From an uncultured Myxococcales bacterium (GTDB lineage: Bacteria; Myxococcota_A; UBA9042; DTJE01), in contig CAINDP010000138.1 in assembly GCA_903847405.1 (NCBI GenBank), forward strand, positions 1 to 64,000: a stretch of 64,000 nucleotides of DNA, in the 5' to 3' direction. This document shows positions 32,248-42,700 of this stretch, in pieces. A program made the position numbers and the translations under genes. Position 1 is the stretch's first letter. Each line of letters starts with the position of its first letter. The notes under the pieces are model-generated. The model ran no database searches, had not been told where the DNA came from, and saw only the letters and a program-made list of their open reading frames with translations.

Positions 32248-34680
32248 ATGGTCCGCGTTTCTCGACTCTTCCTGACGCTTTCGATGCTCGGCTCGGTGGC
32301 CCTTGGATGCGCCGGGCGTCTTGCCTCCGATCAGGATGTGGTGAGCCTCAACGACGGCGTCACCTTCGAGGACGGCACGCTGCGGGACATCCGCGGCATC
32401 GACCCGGGCGGCACCGCGGACCTGAAGTACGACGGGACCGGCCCGAACGACAACACCACGGACTACACCGGCCCCGTGGCGAACGCCATCGCGGCGATCC
32501 AGCAGTCCGACGCCAGCGTCCAGTGCCCGCCCGACGGCACCACGACGACCCCGGCCTTCGTGAACGGCCTGACCGGCCTGGCGCTGGACGTGGTCGTCCT
32601 GTCCCCGCGGTACGTCGTTTCCTCGGACAAGACGACCGGCGAAGTGACCAAGTACGGATACTTCGTGGCGGACGTCGGACTGACGCAATCCGAGTCCTGG
32701 CGCGGAATCGCCGCAGTTGTCCCGACGTCCGTGACCTCGGACGAATGGCACGTGGGCGACGCACTGTCGCTGGTGGGCGACCACGTCGAGTACTACTGCT
32801 TCTCGCAGGTGGCCGTCACCTCCGCAGTCATGAAGGGCACGGCGCCGAACCCGGCCCCCGTGGACGTCGATCCGGCCGACCTGGGCAGCCAGGACCGGGC
32901 GCGGGCCGAAGCGTACGAAGGCGTCCTGGTCCGCGTTCGCAACGTGACCGTCACGACGACCCCCGCGCTAGGCACCGACGGCAAGGACCACGGCTCCTTC
33001 CAGGCCACCGGCGGCGTGATCGTGGCCAACGACTTCCGCGTGCCCTACATGTCGACCGCCAGCGATTCCCGGACGGTCGGCGACACGTTCACCGAGATCG
33101 TCGGCATCATGAAGTTCTCCTACGATCAGTACATCCTGGTGCCCCGTTCGGGCGACGACATGATCCTCGAGGGCACCCAGCCCGGCGACCAGGGTCCCGA
33201 CGCGTCGCAGGACATCCCCGCGGGCCAGGACGTGGTCAGCGAGGCCGTCAGCCCGACCGGCACCACCGTCGAGGCCATCCAGTCTGCCTCGCAGAGCACC
33301 GGGTGCAGCGCGTCGTCCATCCAGAACATCCAGACCGGCCTGGACTTCGCCGACCTCGTGGTCGTGTCCCCGAAGTTCGTGGCGTCCAAGACCAAGCTGG
33401 ACGGCTACTACGTGTCGGACGTGAACCACGCGACCGCCGGGGACTTCACCGGCGTCGAAATGACCATCGACGTGGCGAAGGCCACCAATTTCCAGCCGGG
33501 CGACGTCCTGCAGATCACCGGCGACTGGCTGGAGTTCTACTGCATGACCGAAATCAAGGCGACGGACGCCGTCAAGAGCGGAACCGCCGCCATCCCGGCG
33601 CCCAAGGTCGTCGCTCCGGCCGCCCTGAAGGCCGCGGCGTCGTCCGAACCCCTCGAGGGCGTGCTGATCGAACTGGACAACGTGGTCGTCACGAAGGCCA
33701 TCTCCCTGGGCTCCGACAGCGCCGACCACGGCGCCTTCGAAGTGGCCGATGGGGTGGTCATCGGGAACGACTTCGGGCTGAACTACATGAGCACGGCGAC
33801 GGATCAGCGGAAACTGGGGGACTCGTTCACGAAGATCGTCGGCGTCGTCTCCTACTCCTTCGGCAAGTACACGGTGTTCCCGCGGACCAACGCCGACCTC
33901 GTGCTGGGCAGCGTCGTCCTCCCCGACACCACCGAGCCGACGCCCGACGTCGTGGAACCGTCGCCGGAAGTCGTCGACCCCGGCACCGACGTGGTCGTCA
34001 GCGGGTACTCGATCGTCGACCTCCAGGGCGGCACCGACAGCGACTCCTGCACGACCGGCGTCGTCAACGGCACCCCGAAGTACGGCATCACGATGACGAC
34101 GTCCTCGGCGGTGGTCACGTCGCCGAAGTACTCGGCCACCGCGGCGTTCGACGGCTACTACATCGCCGACGCGAACGGGGCGACGACCGACGCGGGCATG
34201 ATCCTGCTGGTCGCCAAGACCCTGGCCACCGCCTTCGTGCCCGGCGACCGGCTGGCCATCACGGGGGACTACAAGGAATACTTCTGCATGTCCGAGATCG
34301 TCGTCGCGTCCACCGCCACGGCCCCCGCGACCGTGGGCACCGTCAGCAAGACCGGGACCACGACCGTTCCGGCGGCCACGGTCCTGGCCGCTTCGGTCCT
34401 GCAGAACGGCGGCGGCGCCGGCGCCGAGCCCTACGAGGGCCAGATCGTCACGATCCAGGGTGTGGCTGTGACGTCCATCACGTCCCCCGACACCTTCGGC
34501 TGGTTCCAGGTCGGCACGGGCATCGAGGTGGTGTCGGATTTCTTCTACCCGGTGAACACCGCGCCCTACACGCCGATCCTGAACGACAGCTTCACCAGCA
34601 TCACGGGCGCGCTGAAATTCCACCACGGCAAGTACCGCATCGCCCCGCGGACCGCGGCCGACTTCGTGAAGGCGCCGTAG
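32248..34680 (+). CDS. Lipoprotein with three tandem OB-like repeats
   Basis: This encodes 810 residues. I start at the second of two adjacent ATGs because GGAGG lies six bases upstream. A lipobox (VALGC) is followed by three homologous units of about 210-240 residues. Each runs YxxxDVxxA..., a Val-rich strand, GD-LxxxGD, a (Y/F)C(F/M)(S/T)E step, a GxxVxxxxVxVT strand and a closing G(K/Q)Y-hydrophobic-xPR. The repeats are joined by Thr/Pro/Asp-rich linkers. The pattern resembles OB-fold, nucleic-acid- or sugar-binding surface proteins (DUF5689/YhcR-like). The ligand is unknown. It leads into a run of outer-membrane barrel genes. Confidence 0.72.
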   Translation: MVRVSRLFLTLSMLGSVALGCAGRLASDQDVVSLNDGVTFEDGTLRDIRGIDPGGTADLKYDGTGPNDNTTDYTGPVANAIAAIQQSDASVQCPPDGTTTTPAFVNGLTGLALDVVVLSPRYVVSSDKTTGEVTKYGYFVADVGLTQSESWRGIAAVVPTSVTSDEWHVGDALSLVGDHVEYYCFSQVAVTSAVMKGTAPNPAPVDVDPADLGSQDRARAEAYEGVLVRVRNVTVTTTPALGTDGKDHGSFQATGGVIVANDFRVPYMSTASDSRTVGDTFTEIVGIMKFSYDQYILVPRSGDDMILEGTQPGDQGPDASQDIPAGQDVVSEAVSPTGTTVEAIQSASQSTGCSASSIQNIQTGLDFADLVVVSPKFVASKTKLDGYYVSDVNHATAGDFTGVEMTIDVAKATNFQPGDVLQITGDWLEFYCMTEIKATDAVKSGTAAIPAPKVVAPAALKAAASSEPLEGVLIELDNVVVTKAISLGSDSADHGAFEVADGVVIGNDFGLNYMSTATDQRKLGDSFTKIVGVVSYSFGKYTVFPRTNADLVLGSVVLPDTTEPTPDVVEPSPEVVDPGTDVVVSGYSIVDLQGGTDSDSCTTGVVNGTPKYGITMTTSSAVVTSPKYSATAAFDGYYIADANGATTDAGMILLVAKTLATAFVPGDRLAITGDYKEYFCMSEIVVASTATAPATVGTVSKTGTTTVPAATVLAASVLQNGGGAGAEPYEGQIVTIQGVAVTSITSPDTFGWFQVGTGIEVVSDFFYPVNTAPYTPILNDSFTSITGALKFHHGKYRIAPRTAADFVKAP

Positions 34681-34885
34681 TCTCCCCCCCCGGACAAACC
34701 CCTTTCCATCCCGATTCCGACCGGCCCCGCCCGGATCACGACCTTCGCTCGTGGTCGGAACATGCAAATACCTCGAAATCCCCGCCGTTGTACTTCTTGA
34801 CACCCGCAAGCCTCGGGGGGACGATACGCACGAATCGCCCGGCACCAAGGCGGGCCCCCCGGAGCGTGCGGCAGAAGGAGCGACC

Positions 34886-35842
34886 ATGACCCGCAGATGC
34901 CTGGTTCTGGCGGCGATGATCCTGTGCCTTCCTACGGTGGCCGGCGCCCAGACCGTGTACTGGTCGGATCGTCCCATCGTCCAGCCGAAGGGCCAGAGGG
35001 AAGTGAACCTGGACCTGTCGGTGGATCTGAACAAGGGCGCCCTGGGGGAAACCTTCGGCGTCGGGGCGGGATTGGCGGGTGACCGCTACTCCGGCCTGCA
35101 CTTCAGCGCGGGCATCCTGAAGAACTTCGAGATGGGCATGGCCATCCAGTTCCTCTACAGCATGCACAAGGGCGCGGACTACGCCCTGCGCGCCGCCGTG
35201 CCCGTGGACCCCACCCGCATCGGCCGGTTCTCGGATGTGACCGGCGCCGAGGTCCCCGGCCTGCGTCCGCCCAGGCTCAACGCGGGCCCCGAAGGGAACG
35301 GGACGCGGCGCATCGCCGGCCTGCCCTACAATCTGGGCAGCGACAGCCAGACGCACCTGAACCCGATAACCATCTACGCGCGGTACGCCTTCCTGCCGCA
35401 GCTCGGCCTGGAACTCGCACTGATCGTCCCGATCGAGCAGAACGGCGGCAACAACCGGCCCTCCTTCCGCCTGGGCGTGCCCTTCAAGTGGATCCTGTCG
35501 CCCGGCCTCCTGTCCGTGCACGCGCAGCCTGACCTCATCGTGGGCTTCGCGAAGACGGGCACCGGCGTCGGCGAGCCCCGGCAGACGGCCTTCGTATCGT
35601 ACTTCGTGGACGCCGGCGTCACCCTCAGCCTGGCCGGCGCATTCCTGGACGTGACCCTCGGGTACGGCGGCGACGCCTATCCCTACAACCGCGGCTATCT
35701 CCCGATGTCCTTCCTCCTCGGATACACGATCCTCCCGCACTGGGACGTTTACGCCGGCGTGTCCCTGGACAACCTCGTGCCGAAGACCGGCAAGGGCAGC
35801 GACTCGCGCCGCCTGTCCCTGGGCACCAGCATCCGCTTCTGA
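34886..35842 (+). CDS. Outer-membrane beta-barrel protein (paralogue 1)
   Basis: This encodes 318 residues from ATG 34886 (AAGGAG upstream). A signal peptide cut after VAGA is followed by alternating strands and a C-terminal Phe (LSLGTSIRF). The sequence VYWSDRPIVQPKGQREVNLDLSVDLNKG matches the start of the next gene's product (VPMVDRPIVLPEGVGQLSVDVQVGLNQG), so the two are tandem paralogues. No named family is recognised. A TTGACA at 34797 could be its -35, but the -10 spacing is poor. It is 23 bp upstream of its paralogue and probably in one operon with it. Confidence 0.75.
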   Translation: MTRRCLVLAAMILCLPTVAGAQTVYWSDRPIVQPKGQREVNLDLSVDLNKGALGETFGVGAGLAGDRYSGLHFSAGILKNFEMGMAIQFLYSMHKGADYALRAAVPVDPTRIGRFSDVTGAEVPGLRPPRLNAGPEGNGTRRIAGLPYNLGSDSQTHLNPITIYARYAFLPQLGLELALIVPIEQNGGNNRPSFRLGVPFKWILSPGLLSVHAQPDLIVGFAKTGTGVGEPRQTAFVSYFVDAGVTLSLAGAFLDVTLGYGGDAYPYNRGYLPMSFLLGYTILPHWDVYAGVSLDNLVPKTGKGSDSRRLSLGTSIRF

Positions 35843-35865
35843 AGCGCCCGGAAAAGGGGTACCGC

Positions 35866-36753
35866 ATGATCCGCATCACGTCCCTCGGGGCGTTTCTGAT
35901 CGCGACGACACTGACCCTCGCGGCATCCGCCCAGGTCGTCCCCATGGTCGATCGGCCCATCGTCCTCCCCGAGGGCGTCGGCCAGTTGTCCGTGGACGTC
36001 CAGGTGGGCCTCAACCAGGGAAACGCGGGCGGCCTCGTCGGCCTGTCCTCGGGCCTTCCCGGCGACCGGACCCCGGGCCTGTCGGTGGCCTACGGCCTCG
36101 CCCGCGGCATCGAGGGCGGGCTCTCGCTGCCGTACACCCACATGAACCTCCTGGGTGACCTGGTCGAGTCCTACGACCTGGCGATGCAGGGATGGCCCCT
36201 CCGGCGGGACACCCAGACACAGCATCACTTCGGCCCGGTGCAGATCTGGGCCGGCTTCCGCCTGGCCGATTGGATCGCGGCCGACATCGCCCTGCTGATC
36301 CCGATCGAGCAGATCCGCGCGGGCCGCATCGCGGTGCGCGTCAGCCTGCCCGTCCGGTACGCGATCCTGCCCGGGCGCCTGGCGTTCCGCTTCCGTCCGG
36401 ACGTCGTGCTGGGCTTCGGCCGCTCGGACGCGAACCAGGGTTCGTCGGTGCAGACGTCGATCTTCGTGGATGCCGGCCTGGTGGTGAACATCACGCGCGA
36501 ACTGTGGGCCGACGTCGGCATCGGATACGGCCTGATGATCCAGCCGAAATCCGACACCGTCCTGCAGGACTGGCCCGGGAACCCCAAGCCGTCCGGCCAG
36601 GGATACCTGCCCATCAGCGCGACCCTCGGGTACGGCGTGACCCCCGCCATCGACGTGTTCCTCGGATTCACCTTCGCGAACCTGACCCCCGGGTCCCGTC
36701 AGGGACCGGCGGACGCCCGCAGCCTGACGGCCGGCCTGAACTACCGGTTCTGA
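35866..36753 (+). CDS. Outer-membrane beta-barrel protein (paralogue 2)
   Basis: This encodes 295 residues with a signal peptide ending ASAQ, strand-rich sequence and terminal Phe (LTAGLNYRF). It shares its first mature residues, the ALLIPIEQ strand, the FVDAGLVV strand and the GYLP-S-LGY block with the preceding protein. The tandem duplication suggests two variants of one porin-like function. Substrate unknown. Confidence 0.75.
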   Translation: MIRITSLGAFLIATTLTLAASAQVVPMVDRPIVLPEGVGQLSVDVQVGLNQGNAGGLVGLSSGLPGDRTPGLSVAYGLARGIEGGLSLPYTHMNLLGDLVESYDLAMQGWPLRRDTQTQHHFGPVQIWAGFRLADWIAADIALLIPIEQIRAGRIAVRVSLPVRYAILPGRLAFRFRPDVVLGFGRSDANQGSSVQTSIFVDAGLVVNITRELWADVGIGYGLMIQPKSDTVLQDWPGNPKPSGQGYLPISATLGYGVTPAIDVFLGFTFANLTPGSRQGPADARSLTAGLNYRF

Positions 36754-36793
36754 CCGGCCTGGTGATTGGCCCGACTCTCGCTGGAGGTACGCC

Positions 36794-37423
36794 ATGATGC
36801 GCCTTGGGGTCGTGGGGATCCTGCTGTCCTGCCTCCTCGTCGGCACCGCCGCCGATGCCCGCGACATGAACGGCAAGTTCGGCATCGGGTACAGCCAGAC
36901 CCTCGGGGGCGTGTCCGGCATCCAGTTGAAGTACTACGTCCAGGATTTCGTCATCGAAGGCACCTTCGGCTTCGACCTGTTCAAACCCTCCAGCCTGGAC
37001 GTCCGCACGGGCGTGAAGGGCTCGGTGGGGGTGGTCTACAACTTCGCCCGGTTCGAAATCGCCAACCTGGGCGTGGGAGTCCGGGCCGACATCGGGTGGC
37101 GAAACGGGGCCTCGGTGGGCGCCTCGCTCGCCAAGGCCTGCGTCGACGCCGGTGGGGTTGCCGCGGACTGCCAGAAGAACAACCCCGGGTCCAGCGTCTG
37201 GCAGTTCAACGTGGAAATCCCGCTGATCGCGGAACTGTACTTCACGGACCATTTCGCCGTGAACCTGTCCACCGGCGTGCTGTTCACGATCGCGACATCC
37301 AGGAACAAGGCGCTTCCGCAGTCCACGGGCCAGCAGGCTACCGACTCGACCGAGGAGGGCTTCGGCTTCAGCTTCGGCGGCGGTAGCCTCTTCGGCAGCG
37401 CGGGGTTCTCCGTCTACTTCTGA
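36794..37423 (+). CDS. Small outer-membrane beta-barrel protein
   Basis: This encodes 209 residues with GGAGG upstream. It has a signal peptide (SCLLVGTAADA), then GKFGIGYSQTLGGVSGIQLKYYVQDF and regularly spaced strands, a Gly-rich loop near the end and a C-terminal Phe (SAGFSVYF). The length fits an 8-stranded OmpA/OmpW-size barrel. There is no clear family name. It is the third barrel gene in a row, 40 bp after paralogue 2, and is followed by an IgGFc-binding-type lipoprotein. Confidence 0.72.
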   Translation: MMRLGVVGILLSCLLVGTAADARDMNGKFGIGYSQTLGGVSGIQLKYYVQDFVIEGTFGFDLFKPSSLDVRTGVKGSVGVVYNFARFEIANLGVGVRADIGWRNGASVGASLAKACVDAGGVAADCQKNNPGSSVWQFNVEIPLIAELYFTDHFAVNLSTGVLFTIATSRNKALPQSTGQQATDSTEEGFGFSFGGGSLFGSAGFSVYF

Positions 37424-37474
37424 CGCCCGCCCGCGCGATCCGGCACAATAAGCGCGATGTCCGAGGGGGTGGCA

Positions 37475-39685
37475 ATGGTCCGGCGATGGATGCTGGCAGC
37501 GGCGATCGTGGCCGTGGCGGTCGGCGGCTGCAAGACGGGGAGCCCGGTTGCGGACACGCTGTCCGGGGATGCGCCCGACGGCGTCGTGACAACGGACACG
37601 CTCTCGGACACGACGGTCCTGGAGGTCCCCGACGGCGGCTGGCCGACCTGCACGCCCGGCACCCGCAAGCAGTGTACCGAGGACGGCCTCGGCGAGGTCC
37701 TGTGCAACGGCTCGGGAACGGGCTTCGAGGCCCACCCCTGCGGCGACGGGTCCGTGTGCCTGGACGACGCGAAGGGCTGCTCCTCCTGCGTGCCCGGCCG
37801 CGTGTCCTGCCTGAACGACACGACGGTCCTCCGCTGCGACCCGGCCGGGACCACCTGGGAGGTCGCGAAGGATTGCGATCCGGCCCACACCGGCGAGGTG
37901 TGCCGCAGCGGCCTCTGCATCGGCCTGTGCACCCTGTCGGACAAGTTGTCGTCCTACATCGGTTGCGAGTACTGGGGCGCCGACCTGGACAACGCCCTCG
38001 TCAGCGCCGGCGAGGGGAACTACTACGACGCCGCCGGGGCCCAGTACGCCATCGTCGTGTCCAACACCAGCGACACCTGGCCGGCCGCCGTCGAGGTCTT
38101 CACGCACCTGGGCAAGGTCGACTACGACGCGAAGTGCAACCCGTTGCCCACGGACCCGATCCCGCCGATGGGACTGCGGGCGTTCGAGCTGCCCCGGTAC
38201 TACCCGGTCGACCCGACGGCCTGCGAAGTGTGCAAGGGCGGCCCCGGCCAGACGTTCCCCGGCGCCGACTGCACCGCCAAGGGCGCGACCGAACTGATGG
38301 ACGTGGACGGCACCACCCTCAAGCGCCAGGCGTACCGCATCAAGTCCACGATCCCGATCACCGCCTACCAGTTCAACCCGTTCGCGAACGTGGGGGTCTA
38401 CTCGAACGACGCCTCGCTGCTGCTGCCGACAAACGCCCTCGGCAAGTACTACGTGGTCATGACCCGCGAGCAGACCTTCCAGGAACTGAAGGGGTTCCTG
38501 GCCGTGGTCGCCGTGGATCCGGGCGAAACCCAGGTCTACGTGAAGGTCACCGCGCCCACGCTGGCCTCCTCCGCGGCGGACAGCGAGAGCGTGCCCGCGA
38601 TGAAGCCCGGCGACGATCACACGTTCGTTCTGCACCAGTTCGACATCCTGAACATCGAAACGAATGCGTACGGGGCGGACCTGACGGGCTCGATCGTGTA
38701 CGCGAACCACCCGGTGGGCGTGTTCGGAGGCAGCGAGGCGGCCAACGCGCCCAACACGAACCACTGCTGCCCGGGCGGCAAGTGCGCGTACAACAACCAG
38801 TGGATGGAGTGCGGCAGCGGCGCGGTGGGCGGCGTGGACTGCCTGTGCGAGTGGCCGAAGGCGAACCTGACACCCCCCCGCGACGTGAAGTGCAAGGTGA
38901 ACTACGACTGCATCGCCTACAACACCTGCTGCGCGGACCACCTGGAAAAGATGCTGTACCCGGTCAAGACCTGGGGGCTCAAGTACATCGCCACGCCGTC
39001 CTACCCGCGGGGCGGGGAAAAGGACGTCTTCCGGATCCTCGCCGCCGAGAACCAGACGAAGGTGACGACCGACCCGTCCCAGGGAACGACGCTGCCGCCC
39101 GTGCTGAACCAGGGCGAGTACTTCGAGTTCGACTCCAGCGAGAACTTCGTGGTGGTCGCGAAAAAGCCCATCCTGGTCGGGCAGTTCCTTGCGGCACAGG
39201 ACGCCCCGGACCCGAACGTGTCGTCCAAGGGACCGAACGACGCCAACACGGGCGACCCCTCGTTCCTGCTGGCCGTGCCCGAGGAGCAGTACCGCACGGA
39301 CTACGTGTTCCTGACCCCCGACAAGTACCGGTTCGACGCCGTGAACCTCATCGTGCCCACCGGCCAGGCGGTCTACCTGGACGGTCGCGAACTGCGGCAG
39401 GAGGACCTGCACTTCCGCCTGGGCCGGGACATCCTGAAGGACATGACGGACAAGGGCTACGACCACCCCTGGCAACTGGGGGTCACGTTCGGCGACTACA
39501 AGATGATCGGCGACGGGGAATGGTCGGTCTGGCGCGTCGTGGTGCCCGACGGCGTCCATGTCGCACAATCCGAAAAGCCCTTCGGGGTCATCGTGTACGG
39601 CTACGACCGCTACGTGTCCTACGGGTACCCCGCCGGCCTGAACCTCGAGGACCTGAAACTGGTGGGGGAAGAACCGCCGCAATGA
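37475..39685 (+). CDS. IgGFc-binding-domain lipoprotein
   Basis: This encodes 736 residues from ATG 37475 (GAGGGGG upstream). A lipobox (VAVGGC) and an Asp/Thr-rich linker precede an N-terminal Cys-rich part. The large IgGFc-binding-type domain then shows YQFNPF, KYYVVMTREQTF, FLAVVAVDPGETQVYVKV, GSIVYANHPVGVFGGSEAAN, CCADHLEKMLYPVKTWGLKY and a C-terminal VYLDGREL strand block. Family members are surface or secreted adhesin-like proteins; the name comes from mammalian IgGFc-binding protein and does not imply IgG binding here. It ends convergent with the Cys-repeat gene. Confidence 0.8.
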   Translation: MVRRWMLAAAIVAVAVGGCKTGSPVADTLSGDAPDGVVTTDTLSDTTVLEVPDGGWPTCTPGTRKQCTEDGLGEVLCNGSGTGFEAHPCGDGSVCLDDAKGCSSCVPGRVSCLNDTTVLRCDPAGTTWEVAKDCDPAHTGEVCRSGLCIGLCTLSDKLSSYIGCEYWGADLDNALVSAGEGNYYDAAGAQYAIVVSNTSDTWPAAVEVFTHLGKVDYDAKCNPLPTDPIPPMGLRAFELPRYYPVDPTACEVCKGGPGQTFPGADCTAKGATELMDVDGTTLKRQAYRIKSTIPITAYQFNPFANVGVYSNDASLLLPTNALGKYYVVMTREQTFQELKGFLAVVAVDPGETQVYVKVTAPTLASSAADSESVPAMKPGDDHTFVLHQFDILNIETNAYGADLTGSIVYANHPVGVFGGSEAANAPNTNHCCPGGKCAYNNQWMECGSGAVGGVDCLCEWPKANLTPPRDVKCKVNYDCIAYNTCCADHLEKMLYPVKTWGLKYIATPSYPRGGEKDVFRILAAENQTKVTTDPSQGTTLPPVLNQGEYFEFDSSENFVVVAKKPILVGQFLAAQDAPDPNVSSKGPNDANTGDPSFLLAVPEEQYRTDYVFLTPDKYRFDAVNLIVPTGQAVYLDGRELRQEDLHFRLGRDILKDMTDKGYDHPWQLGVTFGDYKMIGDGEWSVWRVVVPDGVHVAQSEKPFGVIVYGYDRYVSYGYPAGLNLEDLKLVGEEPPQ

Positions 39686-39691
39686 CCGCAC

Positions 39692-39708
39692 GCGCCCCGG
39701 GAGGGCGC
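39692..39708. terminator. Short GC hairpin between convergent genes
   Basis: GCGCCC and GGGCGC with a 5-nt loop, filling the 33-bp gap between the IgGFc-type and Cys-repeat genes. Confidence 0.4.
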
Positions 39709-39718
39709 CGGCACCCGC

Positions 39719-42700
39719 CTACATCGGGACGACGCTCCCGTCGAGCCTGCAGGACATGTACTCGCCGGCGCATCGCACGTTCAACGTCTGGTAGACGCAA
39801 TCCGTGGCCGGCGGCATGCCGCAGGACTGGATCACGCACTGGGCGAACACGGTGAAGACCTGCTGCGACGCCGCACTGCCCTGGGCCATGCAGTCCTGCA
39901 CGCAGGCAACCTCGAAGCCGGGGCAGGCGAACGCGCATTCCAGGATCTGGGCACAGGATGCCCCCTGGGGGGTCGCCAGGCACCATCCGTCCGACGTGCA
40001 GGCCGTCCCGGCCGGGCACTGCCCGCACTGGCCGCCGCAGCCGTCGTCGCCGCACTGCATCTTCTGGCCCGTCGAGGACACGCAGGACGGCGTGCACGCC
40101 TGGCAGCCGCCGCTGCGACGGCACGTTTCCACGCACACGTCGTCCCAGGCCGTCTTGCAGCAGTAGGGATCCTGGCTGCACACGCCGGCCTCGCACGCGC
40201 ACCCGCCGCAGCCGCCCGTGTTGGTCGCGGTGCAGCCGTCCTGCTGCCCGCCGGGAAGGCAGCGGCCGATGTTCGCGTCGCAGGAAAGCCCGGGCGGGCA
40301 CGTGCCGCACTGCCCGCCGCACCCGTCGGCGCCGCACTCCATCCCGAAGCACTGGGGCACGCACTGGTTCTGGCAACGGCCGTTGACGCACGTCGCGCCG
40401 TCCCAGCAGTATCCGCACTGCCCGCCGCACCCGTCGGCGCCGCACGTCCGGCCGCCGCACGACGGCGTGCAGGAGGGGATGCACTGGCCGTTCTGGCAGG
40501 ACGCGCCGGTCGGGCAGGTCCCGCACTGGCCGCCGCAGCCGTCCGACCCGCACTCCAGTCGCCACCCGTCGGCGGTCATGCACTGGGGCGTGCACGACGC
40601 AATGCACCAACCGGACGTGCACGAATAGCCCCCGGCGCACGTGCCGCACTGGCCGCCGCACCCGTCGTCCCCGCACTGGCGCCCCGTGCAGTTCGTCGTG
40701 CAGTCCAGGCACGCGGCGTACGGAACCCGGCAGGCGCCGTAGTACGCGCCGTAGTAGCACGCGTCGGTGCCGTTCGATCCGCAGGCCTGGACCAGGCAGT
40801 TCGTCAGGTCCATGTATTGCCGCTGGGCCTCGGGCGACGCGTCCAGCCAGCAGCGGTCGATGCAGGCCTGATCCGTGGCCACGCATTCGGACCAGCAGCC
40901 GAACATGTCGGCGCACGAGCGGAAGACCTTGCAGGTGGTCCCGGCGCAGTACGCGTCGGACGCGCACGAACCGCACGAACCGCCGCAGCCGTCGCTGCCG
41001 CACTGCTTCCCGCTGCAGGCCGGGACGCACCCTCCGGAGCATCGGCCTGCCACGCAGGACTGGCCCTTCAGGCACGATCCGCACGAACCGCCGCAGCCGT
41101 CTTCGCCGCACTGCTTGCCGGCGCAGGACGGCACGCACCCCCCCAGACACTGGCCGCCCACGCAGGATTCGCCATACCCGCAGGTTCCGCACGACCCGCC
41201 GCAGCCATCGGCGCCGCATTCCCGGACCTGGCCGTCGGCCTGGAAGCATGTCGGGACGCAACCCGCGCAGCGGCCGCCCTCGCAGTACTGCCCGTCCGCA
41301 CAGAACCCGCACGACCCGCCGCAGCCGTCGCCGCCGCACTCCAGCCCCTCGCAGGCCGGCACGCAGACCTGAACGCACTGGAACCCCTGGCAGTAGGACG
41401 TGTCGTCGCAGACCCCGCAGGCGCCGCCGCATCCATCCGGCCCGCACTCCCGCCCCAGGCAGTTCGGCGCGCACTGGCGGCACGCGGCCCAGGGCGCCGC
41501 GCACTGGCCGGCCAGGACCTGCTCCAGGCACTGGCCGCTGACGTAGGCGGCGCCGCAGTTCTGGATGGCGCAGTCCCGCACCTTCACGAATCGTTCGCGC
41601 TGCACCGAATTCCCGGCGGGCGCGCAGGTCTGCCAGCAGTCCTGGGCCGCGGCCCCGGAACCGGCGCACGTCAGGACGCACTCGATGGCGCCGGAACACG
41701 ACAGGGACCCGACGCACCGTCCGCCGGTACAGGTCTGCGAAGGATCACACGTGCCACAGAGGCCGCCGCACCCGTCGGGGCCGCAGGCCAGGGCCTCCCC
41801 CGTCGCGTCGTCGGTGCACGCAGGCTGGCAAACGCCGCCGCAGGCCCCCGTCAACGGGTTGCACTCCTGGCCGTCCTGGCACACCCCGCACAGGCCGCCG
41901 CAGCCGTCGGGGCCGCACTGCCGGTTTCCGCAACTGGGGCAGCACGGCTGCATGCAGGTCCCGCCCTGGCAGGCGCCTGGATCCGCCGTCCCCCCGCACC
42001 CAACGCACGTCCCGCAGGACCCGCCGCACCCGTCGTCGCCGCACTGCTTCCCGGCGCAGGACGGCACGCAGGTCACGCAGGCCTTGTAGCGGGCCTGGCA
42101 GATGTCCTGGAAGCCCTGCTGCACCGCGCACCCGTACCCGTTCCACCCGCCGATGGGCCCGCACACCACCTCGGCGCACGCCAGAAGGTCCGCGAACGCC
42201 TTGGCCGATCCGCCGCTGGCCTGGGCCCCGCAGGTCGCCGCCGCCTGGGCCGGCGTCACGTTCATCGACAGCATGCACTGCAGCGCCTCGGCGCACGTCT
42301 TCCCGACCACGGCCTCGCATCGGCCGGCCTTGCACGCGGTGCCGTCCGGGCAGGCGTTCCCCACGTCCCAGCCCGAGCCGTCCGCACGGCACGTCGTGAC
42401 GTCGTTCCCCAGGCAGTCCGTCGCCCCGGGGACGCAGGCCGCCGGCAGGCACGACTGCGCCGCCTCGTCACACCACAGCCCCTCGGGGCAGTCGCCATCC
42501 TTCAGGCAGTCGACGCACGCGTTCGTCGTCCTGTCGCAGACCTTGCCGTCGGGGCAGACGAAGGCCAGGCCGCAGGCCGTCGGACGGTCCACGCAGATCC
42601 GCTCCTCGCAGCGCTGCGCCGCGGGACAGTCCCCGTCGGCGACGCACTCGACGCAGACGCCGACGGTGGAATCACACAGCAGACCCTCCGGGCAGGACGT

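Noticed and set aside
36668-39691. 1007-residue minus-strand ORF
   Set aside because: Antisense to the IgGFc-type lipoprotein and a barrel gene; no recognisable motifs.
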